7,087 nucleotides of DNA, taken from Melioribacter sp. GTDB lineage: Bacteria; Bacteroidota; Ignavibacteria; Ignavibacteriales; Melioribacteraceae. The notes below the pieces were generated by a model that was not told where the DNA came from, searched no databases, and saw only the letters and a program-made list of their open reading frames with translations. Location of the stretch: the NCBI GenBank assembly GCA_016841125.1, contig JAENZU010000174.1, positions 1 to 7,087 of the forward strand, written 5' to 3'. Positions 1 through 5,005 of this stretch are shown here, piece after piece (the first letter of the stretch is position 1; every line of letters begins with the position of its first letter). Position numbers and translations under genes: made by a program.

Positions 1-1
1 T

Positions 2-940
2 ATTATTTTACTCGGGCACGGAGAGAATTCCATATTTGAAATTAATGGGCAACTTAGCAGGAATAATGAAACTAAAATTGAAGCGGTAATTGCGGATGTT
101 AAAGATAAGCAGAGACTGCGTAAAATATTTTCTCAATATAAAATTGATATAATTTTTCATGCGGCAGCCCATAAGCATGTCCCATTGATGGAAGCTCATC
201 CGGTTGAAGCTGCGTCCAACAATATAATCGGTACTCGAAATATGGTCGAAGTTGCCGTTGAGAATTCTATAGAACATTTTATTATGGTCTCTACGGATAA
301 GGCAGTTAATCCTACTAGTGTTATGGGTGCCAGTAAGAGAACTTCAGAGATGCTGGTGATTGATGCCGCAAAACGATATAATAAACAATATTCGGTTGTA
401 AGATTCGGTAATGTACTAGATAGCCGGGGGAGCGTTGTACGTGTTTTAAAGGATCAAATTTCTTCCGGCGGACCTCTTACAATTACTCATCCAGATATAA
501 AAAGATTTTTTATGACCATACCTGAAGCTGTTCAGCTTGTGCTTCAAGCCTTTTCTCTTGGCAGCGGGGGTGAAATTTTTGTACTTGATATGGGAGAACC
601 TATTAAAATAATTGATCTCGCAAAAGATCTAATTAAATTAAGCGGTTTGGAAATTGATAAAGATATTGAAATTAGATTTACGGGATTAAGACCCGGAGAG
701 AAACTCTTTGAAGAATTGTTTATCAATGGTGAAAATTATAAAAGAACAATTCATGAAAAGATATTTATTGCGGAGAATGCTAGTCAATTTATATCACCGG
801 TTCTGCACGAAATAGTTAGTGAGATGGAAGCAAGATTATCGGAATGTGAAGATTATGAAATAAGAGATTATTTGATGACACTTATTCCTGCCTACAAACC
901 AATTAGTTTAAGAACAGACTATCAAGCTTCTTCTAAATGA
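2..940 (+). CDS. FlaA1/CapD/WbpM-type UDP-sugar 4,6-dehydratase, C-terminal part (5' end outside window)
   Basis: The frame is open from base 2, so the true start lies upstream; 312 residues are visible. The family converts UDP-GlcNAc to a UDP-4-keto-6-deoxy-HexNAc for capsule, O-antigen or glycan synthesis. Seen: LLGHGENSIFEI (fragment residues ~3-14), HAAAHKHVPLME, VSTDKAVNPTSVMGASKR (S97, M108, K112), RFGNVLDSRGSVV, HPDIKRFFMTIPEAVQLVLQ, GGEIFVLDMGEP, and GLRPGEKLFEELF (228-240). Met at 108 replaces the Tyr of the usual SDR YxxxK motif. This is the Ser-Met-Lys arrangement known for the large membrane-anchored FlaA1/WbpM/PglF group rather than short PseB-like enzymes. Full-length relatives have about 600-650 residues with several N-terminal membrane helices, so the membrane part and the NAD-binding GxxGxxG would lie upstream. 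The stop TGA overlaps the next gene's ATG (ATGA, 937-940). Family assignment is firm; the exact sugar is not. Confidence 0.95.
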   Translation: MILLGHGENSIFEINGQLSRNNETKIEAVIADVKDKQRLRKIFSQYKIDIIFHAAAHKHVPLMEAHPVEAASNNIIGTRNMVEVAVENSIEHFIMVSTDKAVNPTSVMGASKRTSEMLVIDAAKRYNKQYSVVRFGNVLDSRGSVVRVLKDQISSGGPLTITHPDIKRFFMTIPEAVQLVLQAFSLGSGGEIFVLDMGEPIKIIDLAKDLIKLSGLEIDKDIEIRFTGLRPGEKLFEELFINGENYKRTIHEKIFIAENASQFISPVLHEIVSEMEARLSECEDYEIRDYLMTLIPAYKPISLRTDYQASSK

Positions 941-2553
941 GAATTATCCTTATTCTTCTGCTCAGCACTTTAATTTTTGGACAAAGCGGCAGGACAAATT
1001 ACGACAGAATATATGATTTCTTAGAACGGCAGGATCTTCTGGGCAATATAAGTATTAACAATCACATCAAGCCCTACAGTAGAAAATTTATTGCGAAGAA
1101 ACTGATTGAGTTAAAAGATCTGAGTCCGGCAAGTTTGAGTAAAACAGATTTAAAAGAACTGGAATATTTTTACCATGAATATCTCCCCGAAATAACAAAA
1201 CCTAAAAAAAGTGTAAATTCATTTTTAAGCTACGACGAATACGGCAGATTCAATATTTACGGTTATAAGGATTCCCTTTTTGAATTTAACCTGGTACCTA
1301 ACTTAGGTTTGATATACGAACAAAGAGGGGAAGGAAAATCGACATTAACATATTGGAACGGTTTTAATTTTTACGGCACTATTACAGATAACGTTGTATT
1401 TGATGCGGGATACCTGGATGTTTCATATAAGGGAGATTTTATTGACGGAAGCAGACTTTTTGATCCAAACACAGGTTTCGAATTCGGTGGTTTCAAGCGG
1501 TCAACCAATTCCTTTAATTCTACCCGAACTTACGGTAATTTAACCTACTGCTGGAATTGGGGAGAAGTGTTCATTTCCAAAGATCATCATTATTGGGGAA
1601 CGGGTTACAACGGCAATTTGATCTTATCGGATAAAGCTCCGTCGTTTCCGCATTTTGGAATAAAGGTTTATCCCGCTGAGTGGATTGAGTTTGTGTACAT
1701 TAATGGTTTTTTGAATTCTGCGGTTCAAGACAGCGCAACTTTGCGTACGGGTATTTTAAGGGACCACGTTCAGCTTGTGGATAAATATTATGCAGCGCAT
1801 ATGGTGAGCTTCAGAGTATTTGATGATCTAAGATTGAGTTTGGGAGAATCGGTGGTTTACAGCGATCAGTATGAAGCAATTTACCTAATTCCATTTATAG
1901 TTTTTAGGGCAGCGGATCATAATTTAACTGTAAAAGATATTAATGCGGGTAATGCACAGATATTCGGTTCTTTGAGTTGGAATATTCCAATTATTAAAGC
2001 AAGATTGGATGCATCCCTTTTTATTGATGAACTAAGTATTTCGGATATTGGCGGGCAGTTTCCTGAAGCGGTGGCTTTCAACGCCGGAATAACAAAGACT
2101 GACCTGATAATGGAAAATTTAACCGGTGAGTTTGAATATACGAGAGTGAATCCAAATGTATACGAGCATGCTGATGCAGCTCAGACTTATTACAATCGGC
2201 GTTACCAAATGGGGCATTGGATTGGGAGTAATGCTGATCAATTTTATGTTTCGTTAAAATATACTTTTTTTAGGGGATTGAGGTCAAAACTCTCCTATGA
2301 GTTTACAAGAAGAGGAGATTTTGTGGGTCCTAATGATCCTTTATATCAAGATGATCATTTATTCCTCTTCGGGCAGAAGGGATACTTTTCAAAAATTTTC
2401 CTTGGTGTGGAATATGAATGGAGGAATCATATTTTCGTAACTTTGAATATTACAAATCATAACGCATGGGGCGGAAGTAACAGGCTCGATATCGAAGATT
2501 ACAGGTATTTTGAAGCGTCGGTCGGTCTAAGAGTGGGGATAATGCCGAGATAA
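937..2553 (+). CDS. Wzi-like capsule assembly outer-membrane beta-barrel protein
   Basis: 538 residues. The N-terminus is a signal peptide: MR, a hydrophobic run (residues ~3-14), then a polar FGQSG boundary with cleavage near 16-18. The mature part begins with a short helical region (YDRIYDFLERQDLLG...) and continues as alternating aromatic/polar strands typical of an outer-membrane barrel. Family hallmarks seen: HHYWGTGYNGNLILSDKAP (217-235) and, near the C-terminus, GHWIGSNADQFYVSLKY (426 on) followed by RGLRSKLSYEFTRRGD. E. coli Wzi binds group 1 capsule at the cell surface and has about 480 residues; this copy is somewhat longer. The start is fixed by the ATGA overlap with the dehydratase. 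There is no Shine-Dalgarno sequence before it, so translation is probably coupled. It ends GIMPR rather than with the terminal aromatic residue usual for barrels. Role in capsule or exopolysaccharide attachment or export is inferred from family and neighbour. Confidence 0.85.
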   Translation: MRIILILLLSTLIFGQSGRTNYDRIYDFLERQDLLGNISINNHIKPYSRKFIAKKLIELKDLSPASLSKTDLKELEYFYHEYLPEITKPKKSVNSFLSYDEYGRFNIYGYKDSLFEFNLVPNLGLIYEQRGEGKSTLTYWNGFNFYGTITDNVVFDAGYLDVSYKGDFIDGSRLFDPNTGFEFGGFKRSTNSFNSTRTYGNLTYCWNWGEVFISKDHHYWGTGYNGNLILSDKAPSFPHFGIKVYPAEWIEFVYINGFLNSAVQDSATLRTGILRDHVQLVDKYYAAHMVSFRVFDDLRLSLGESVVYSDQYEAIYLIPFIVFRAADHNLTVKDINAGNAQIFGSLSWNIPIIKARLDASLFIDELSISDIGGQFPEAVAFNAGITKTDLIMENLTGEFEYTRVNPNVYEHADAAQTYYNRRYQMGHWIGSNADQFYVSLKYTFFRGLRSKLSYEFTRRGDFVGPNDPLYQDDHLFLFGQKGYFSKIFLGVEYEWRNHIFVTLNITNHNAWGGSNRLDIEDYRYFEASVGLRVGIMPR

Positions 2554-2555
2554 AG

Positions 2556-2639
2556 GCTAACGGAAAAGGGAGAAGGGAAACCGAAGACCGAAAAATTAAA
2601 AGGAGAAAACCTAAAACCTAAAATTTAAAATAGGTAACA
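2556..2639. repeat. A/G-rich heptamer-phased tract just after the Wzi-like gene
   Basis: Starting two bases after the stop codon, the sequence reads as twelve consecutive 7-mers. The clearest are GAAAAGG (2563), GAGAAGG (2570), GAAACCG (2577), AAGACCG (2584), GAAAACC (2605), TAAAACC (2612), TAAAATT (2619) and TAAAATA (2626). Neighbouring units resemble each other and drift gradually along the tract. The first unit, the last unit and two in the middle are weak. No frame here is a plausible gene. Seen directly; the function is unknown. Confidence 0.6.
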
Positions 2640-2640
2640 C

Positions 2641-2772
2641 CAAGTTGCGCAAAGTAGGCACAAAGTCGCACAAAGTGTGAAGTTTTTATTGGTTTATCTT
2701 TGTGATACTTTGTGGTGGTTTGATTTTACTTTGTGAGCTTTGTGGTTAAATCTTTTCTCTGTGCTCTTTGTG
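2641..2772. repeat. CACAAAG / CTTTGTG inverted repeat cluster with ~10-bp phasing
   Basis: The left side has CGCAAAG at 2648 and CACAAAG at 2659 and 2669. The right side has CTTTGTG at 2698, 2708, 2729, 2738 and 2766, and CTCTGTG at 2757. Spacings are close to 10 bp or twice that. The two halves can pair: 2659-2675 against 2698-2714 is a 17-bp inverted repeat with 15 matches and a 22-base loop. The words are close relatives of the CACAGAG units at 4149-4206 and 4544-4600, so this is one degenerate family. It could be transcribed as a hairpin after the Wzi-like gene. Confidence 0.75.
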
Positions 2773-2773
2773 C

Positions 2774-2814
2774 TTGCCCGCCGTCTTGTTGGGTGGGTGA
2801 TTTTTCTTTTTTTT
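2774..2814 (+). terminator. Candidate intrinsic terminator upstream of the aminotransferase gene
   Basis: CCCGCC (2777-2782) pairs with GGTGGG (2792-2797), including one G-U pair. Weaker G-U and A-U pairs extend the stem to 2774-2800, giving about 9 bp around a 9-base loop. Directly after it comes a T tract (five T, one C, eight T; 2801-2814). This geometry suits Rho-independent termination of the dehydratase/Wzi-like transcript. It lies 220 bases after that stop codon, inside repeat DNA, so its role is uncertain. Confidence 0.5.
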
Positions 2815-2817
2815 CGA

Positions 2818-2845
2818 TTGATGAAAATTAACTAAGTTAATATTG
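2818..2845 (+). promoter_or_regulatory. Candidate promoter with overlapping dyad before the aminotransferase gene
   Basis: TTG (2818-2820) and TAATATTG (2838-2845) are 17 bases apart. The second differs by one base from the Bacteroidota-type -7 element TAnnTTTG. Between and overlapping them is a perfect dyad, ATTAACT-A-AGTTAAT (2827-2841), which could be an operator or a chance AT-rich palindrome. The position, just after the terminator-like hairpin and about 30 bases before the start codon, fits a separate promoter. Weak evidence. Confidence 0.3.
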
Positions 2846-2874
2846 AAAATTTTTAGAATTATTAAGGATTTAAA

Positions 2875-4038
2875 ATGAAAGTACCATTATTAGATTTAAA
2901 GCTGCAGTACAATACGATTAAAGACGAAATTGAAAAGAAGGCGCTTGAGATATTTGAAAGCCAGTATTTTATTATGGGTCCCGAAGTTACAGCAATGGAA
3001 GAAGAGTTCCAAAATTATCTCGATGTGAAGAACGCGATAGGTGTTTCATCCGGCACAGATGCATTATTGATCGCATTGATGGCGATAGATATTCAGCCCG
3101 GTGATGAAGTGATAATTCCAACCTATTCATTTTTTGCAACTGCTGGAGTAGTAAGCAGAATGAATGCTGTCCCGGTTCTAGTAGATTCCGATCCGGTTAC
3201 ATTTAATATTGATCCGGCTGAAATTGAGAAGAAAATAACCTCAAAAACTAAAGCGATAATTCCGGTTCATTTATACGGGCAAAGTGCTGAAATGGATCAG
3301 ATAATGGAAATTGCACGGAAGCATAATATTAAGGTGATTGAGGATGGAGCGCAGGCAATTAGTACTCAGTATAAAGACGGGAAGTGTTTAGGGACTATCG
3401 GCGATATCGGCTGCTTCTCGTTTTTCCCGAGTAAAAATTTAGGCTGTTTTGGAGACGGCGGATTGGTAACGACAAATGATGATGAGCTGGGGCATAAAAT
3501 CAAGCTGCTCAGAAATCATGGTATGGAGCCGAAGTATCATCATAAAATAATAGGCGGTAATTTCAGACTGGATGCACTGCAGGCTGCAGTGATAAGCATT
3601 AAACTTCCTCATCTTAATTCATGGTCGGAAAAAAGAAGACAAAACGCAGAGTTATACAATCGCTTGTTTATTGAAAAAGGATTGGCGGAGACTACCGGTA
3701 TTATCAATTTTGATCATGACAATAAAGTATTACTGCCAAAGGCGGTCTTTAAAGAAAATGCAGACTTGGTTAATTATCATATTTTTAATCAATATATAAT
3801 TAGAGTTGAAAATAGGGATGCGGTTAGGGAGCATTTAACGAAGAAAGAGATTGGAACCGAGATCTATTATCCGATCCCTTTCCATCTGCAGGAATGCTAC
3901 AAGGAATTGGGTTTTGTAAAAGGGGATTTCCCAAATGCCGAATTTGCGGCGGATCACTCGATCGCACTGCCAATCTTCCCGGAATTGAGTGATGAACAGA
4001 TCAAATTTGTGGTGGAGAGAATTGGGGAAGAAATATAG
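2875..4038 (+). CDS. DegT/DnrJ/EryC1/StrS family PLP-dependent sugar aminotransferase
   Basis: 387 residues, the usual family length. It transfers an amino group, usually from glutamate, to a keto-sugar nucleotide in the cytoplasm, for an amino sugar of capsule or O-antigen. Seen: MKVPLLDLKLQY at the N-terminus, SSGTDAL (58-64) for phosphate binding, EDGAQA with D157 facing the PLP ring nitrogen and Q160, FFPSKNLGCFGDGG with K187 as the Schiff-base lysine, NFRLDALQAA (229-238), and YYPIPFHLQ near the C-terminus. The PSKNLGxxGDGG form of the lysine motif is, by my knowledge, typical of WbpE/FdtB/QdtB/DesV-like C-3 aminotransferases rather than C-4 enzymes such as PglE or ArnB. YHHKIIGGNFRLDALQAA also resembles WbpE. 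AAGGA (2864-2868) lies 6 bases before the ATG and supports this start. The gene stands alone between two repeat-filled gaps. Family is certain; substrate is inference. Confidence 0.95.
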   Translation: MKVPLLDLKLQYNTIKDEIEKKALEIFESQYFIMGPEVTAMEEEFQNYLDVKNAIGVSSGTDALLIALMAIDIQPGDEVIIPTYSFFATAGVVSRMNAVPVLVDSDPVTFNIDPAEIEKKITSKTKAIIPVHLYGQSAEMDQIMEIARKHNIKVIEDGAQAISTQYKDGKCLGTIGDIGCFSFFPSKNLGCFGDGGLVTTNDDELGHKIKLLRNHGMEPKYHHKIIGGNFRLDALQAAVISIKLPHLNSWSEKRRQNAELYNRLFIEKGLAETTGIINFDHDNKVLLPKAVFKENADLVNYHIFNQYIIRVENRDAVREHLTKKEIGTEIYYPIPFHLQECYKELGFVKGDFPNAEFAADHSIALPIFPELSDEQIKFVVERIGEEI

Positions 4039-4043
4039 TTTTA

Positions 4044-4071
4044 AGTAGTGAGTAGCGAGTAGTGAGTAGTG
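4044..4071. repeat. Tandem heptamer array AGTAGTG x4
   Basis: Four contiguous 7-mers: AGTAGTG, AGTAGCG, AGTAGTG, AGTAGTG. They begin five bases after the aminotransferase stop codon (4036-4038). The same word and period return in the longer array at 4293-4376. Confidence 0.85.
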
Positions 4072-4096
4072 AGAAATAGAAGAAAATGCTCAAGGT

Positions 4097-4117
4097 TAAA
4101 TGTTAAATTGTAAATGT
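4097..4117. repeat. Short TAAATGT heptamer tract
   Basis: Three contiguous 7-mers, TAAATGT, TAAATTG, TAAATGT, followed by the related AAAATTT. The period is the same as in the neighbouring arrays but the word is AT-rich. Short and low in complexity, so chance cannot be excluded for this tract alone. Confidence 0.45.
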
Positions 4118-4148
4118 AAAATTTGAAAGAGCCAGAGAAACTGAAAAA

Positions 4149-4206
4149 TGAAAAGCATCACACAGAGAACCACAAAGAAGGCACAGAGATCACGGAGAAA
4201 CAAAAC
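4149..4206. repeat. Dispersed CACAGAG-type repeat, copy 1
   Basis: The copy begins with TGAAAAGCATCACACAGAG plus two A, identical over 21 bases to 4544-4564. It continues with CACAAAG, CACAGAG and CACGGAG units spaced about 9-11 bp apart, and ends in an ACAAAAC tail. Aligned over about 56 bases to copy 2 it needs one single-base gap and a few substitutions. An open frame of 64 codons from 4148 runs through it but is made of repeat sequence and looks spurious. Confidence 0.8.
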
Positions 4207-4207
4207 A

Positions 4208-4292
4208 GTCATTATTAGTTCTAAAGGAGACAGTTCTCGGGTTATTATAGATAAAAAATATAATTCTTCGGTCATTAGTTGTAAAAGGAATG
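4208..4292. other. Spacer between repeats with an imperfect internal direct repeat
   Basis: This stretch holds an imperfect direct repeat: GTCATTATTAGTTCTAAAGGA (from 4208) against GTCATTAGTTGTAAAAGGAA (4271-4290). I see no gene, RNA or clear hairpin here. Confidence 0.35.
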
Positions 4293-4376
4293 GGCAGTGG
4301 GTGATGGGTTGTGGGCTGCGGGTGGTGAGTAGTGAGATCTGAGTAATGAGTAGTGGGTTGTGTGTCATGAGTAGCA
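4293..4376. repeat. Tandem heptamer array, twelve units, consensus RGTnGTG
   Basis: Twelve contiguous 7-mers without a phase slip, for example GGCAGTG (4293), GGTGATG (4300), GGTTGTG (4307), AGTAGTG (4328 and 4349), AGTAATG (4342), and a final AGTAGCA (4370). Pooled with the four units at 4044-4071, position 2 is G in all 16 units, position 7 is G in 15, and positions 3 and 6 are T in 13 each; position 4 is free. The strand is strongly purine/G-biased. It resembles in form the heptanucleotide STRR repeats described in cyanobacteria, with a different word. Confidence 0.85.
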
Positions 4377-4388
4377 ACCATTATTTCT

Positions 4389-4430
4389 ATCTGCGTTCTC
4401 CGAGATTTTTCTTAGCGTGCTCGGCGTGAA
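4389..4430. repeat. Diverged, inverted copy of the CACAGAG-type repeat
   Basis: Read on the - strand, this segment contains CACGCCGAG, an AAG word, CTCGGAG and ACGCAG, spaced like the CACAGAG units of 4149-4206 and 4544-4600 but in opposite orientation. CCGAG (4400-4404) and CTCGG (4420-4424) form a 5-bp stem with a 15-base loop, and a T6 run follows at 4434-4439. It might act as a weak terminator for the aminotransferase transcript, but the stem is short and the T run is not adjacent. Confidence 0.4.
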
Positions 4431-4447
4431 ATATTTTTTCGTTTTTG

Positions 4448-4496
4448 CATTCAAAATTAAAAATTTAGAATACAGAAGGGAGTAGTCAGAATTCAG
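4448..4496. repeat. AT-rich heptamer tract, consensus near AATTCAG
   Basis: Seven contiguous 7-mers: CATTCAA, AATTAAA, AATTTAG, AATACAG, AAGGGAG, TAGTCAG, AATTCAG. A sister tract with the same words lies at 4721-4755. The 7-bp period matches the G-rich arrays nearby. Confidence 0.6.
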
Positions 4497-4503
4497 TTGA
4501 TCC

Positions 4504-4534
4504 TGTCATTCCGGTATGCTTCTAGCCGGAATCT
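4504..4534. repeat. ATTCCGG...CCGGAAT palindromic repeat
   Basis: ATTCCGG (4508-4514) and CCGGAAT (4526-4532) are perfect 7-bp inverted arms around an 11-base loop, within the context TGTCATTCCGG...CCGGAATCTC. This resembles dispersed extragenic palindromes that I recall from many bacterial genomes. No T run follows, so it is not a typical terminator. Confidence 0.65.
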
Positions 4535-4543
4535 CAAGGAGTT

Positions 4544-4600
4544 TGAAAAGCATCACACAGAGAACACGAAGATTGCACAGAGGCCACAGAGAATTAAAAC
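4544..4600. repeat. Dispersed CACAGAG-type repeat, copy 2
   Basis: It shares 21 identical bases with copy 1 (4149-4169), then has CACGAAG, CACAGAG and CACAGAG units spaced 9-11 bp and a TTAAAAC tail. Same orientation as copy 1 and about 395 bp downstream of it. Confidence 0.8.
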
Positions 4601-4620
4601 TAAGCAGAACGATCAAAAAA

Positions 4621-4650
4621 GTCTTTATGCTTGCCCGTCTTTGAGGTGGC
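4621..4650. repeat. Second copy of the CTTTGTGCTTGCCCG module
   Basis: GTCTTTATGCTTGCCCG (4621-4637) matches CTCTTTGTGCTTGCCCG (2764-2780) at 15 of 17 positions, and both continue with GTCTT and a GGTGG word (4645-4649; 2792-2796). In the first gap this module forms the terminator-like stem; here no comparable stem or T tract is present. Confidence 0.55.
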
Positions 4651-4720
4651 TTGCCTAACTTATTTTTGGAAGGCTCTTTACGTTTTTTACATGAAATGTT
4701 TTTTATTTTTTATGTTTTGC

Positions 4721-4755
4721 AATTCAAAATTAAGAATTCAAAATAAAAAATTTAT
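4721..4755. repeat. AT-rich heptamer tract, second copy
   Basis: Five contiguous 7-mers: AATTCAA, AATTAAG, AATTCAA, AATAAAA, AATTTAT. The first two resemble the tract at 4448-4496, and both are preceded by a T-rich stretch ending TTTTGC. An open frame of 76 codons (4631-4861) overlaps it but shows no protein-like features. Confidence 0.55.
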
Positions 4756-4996
4756 CATTTCTCCATGTCTTAAAAAGAAAATTAAAAAAAAATTCAAACT
4801 TTTTTCAAAAACGGAAAAATTTTATCTATTACATATTATATACATGAAGTTTGTGGAATAGGCTCATATTAAAATAGATAATAATTTTTGTATGTCCTTT
4901 ATTGATACTCATTTTTAAAGATTCAACTCAAAAGTAGTGTGGTCTATTACTCAAATTAAATTGATTGAAATGTAATTTGTTTAATAAATAATGAGT
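4756..4996. other. AT-rich leader region before the secreted-protein gene
   Basis: No gene is visible. The sequence is very AT-rich with A and T runs (4781-4820). It should contain the promoter for the downstream gene. TTGATT (4961-4966) with an AT-rich -10-like stretch within 4981-4992 is possible, but spacing and consensus are poor, so I do not call a promoter. Confidence 0.3.
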
Positions 4997-5001
4997 GGAG
5001 G
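4997..5001 (+). promoter_or_regulatory. Strong ribosome binding site GGAGG
   Basis: GGAGG lies 4 bases before the ATG at 5006 and fixes the start of the secreted-protein gene. It is the strongest Shine-Dalgarno match of the window; the Wzi-like gene has none and the aminotransferase only AAGGA. Confidence 0.75.
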
Positions 5002-5005
5002 TATT

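Noticed and set aside
2641..2772. CRISPR-like array
   Set aside because: The repeated words are only 7 bases and spacers are 2-14 bases and similar to each other; no repeat-spacer architecture or cas gene is present.
4148..4342. 64-codon + strand open frame
   Set aside because: It is built from the CACAGAG repeat and the heptamer array, has no credible ribosome binding site and its protein has no recognisable features.
4293..4376. G-quadruplex or telomere-like sequence
   Set aside because: G runs are mostly two or three bases with irregular spacing and are not needed to explain the pattern; the 7-bp period is the stronger signal.
4096..4381. Two overlapping - strand open frames through the heptamer array
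   Set aside because: They encode monotonous TTHHPQP-like or LLMTHNPLL-like repeats that arise from reading the array; no start signal supports them.
4631..4861. 76-codon + strand open frame
   Set aside because: It crosses a repeat module and AT-rich DNA, gives an F/K-rich protein without domains, and lacks a ribosome binding site.
4039..5005. tRNA, small RNA or insertion-sequence remnant in the long gap
   Set aside because: I found no cloverleaf, no transposase fragment and no pair of terminal repeats with target duplication; only short repeat families are visible.
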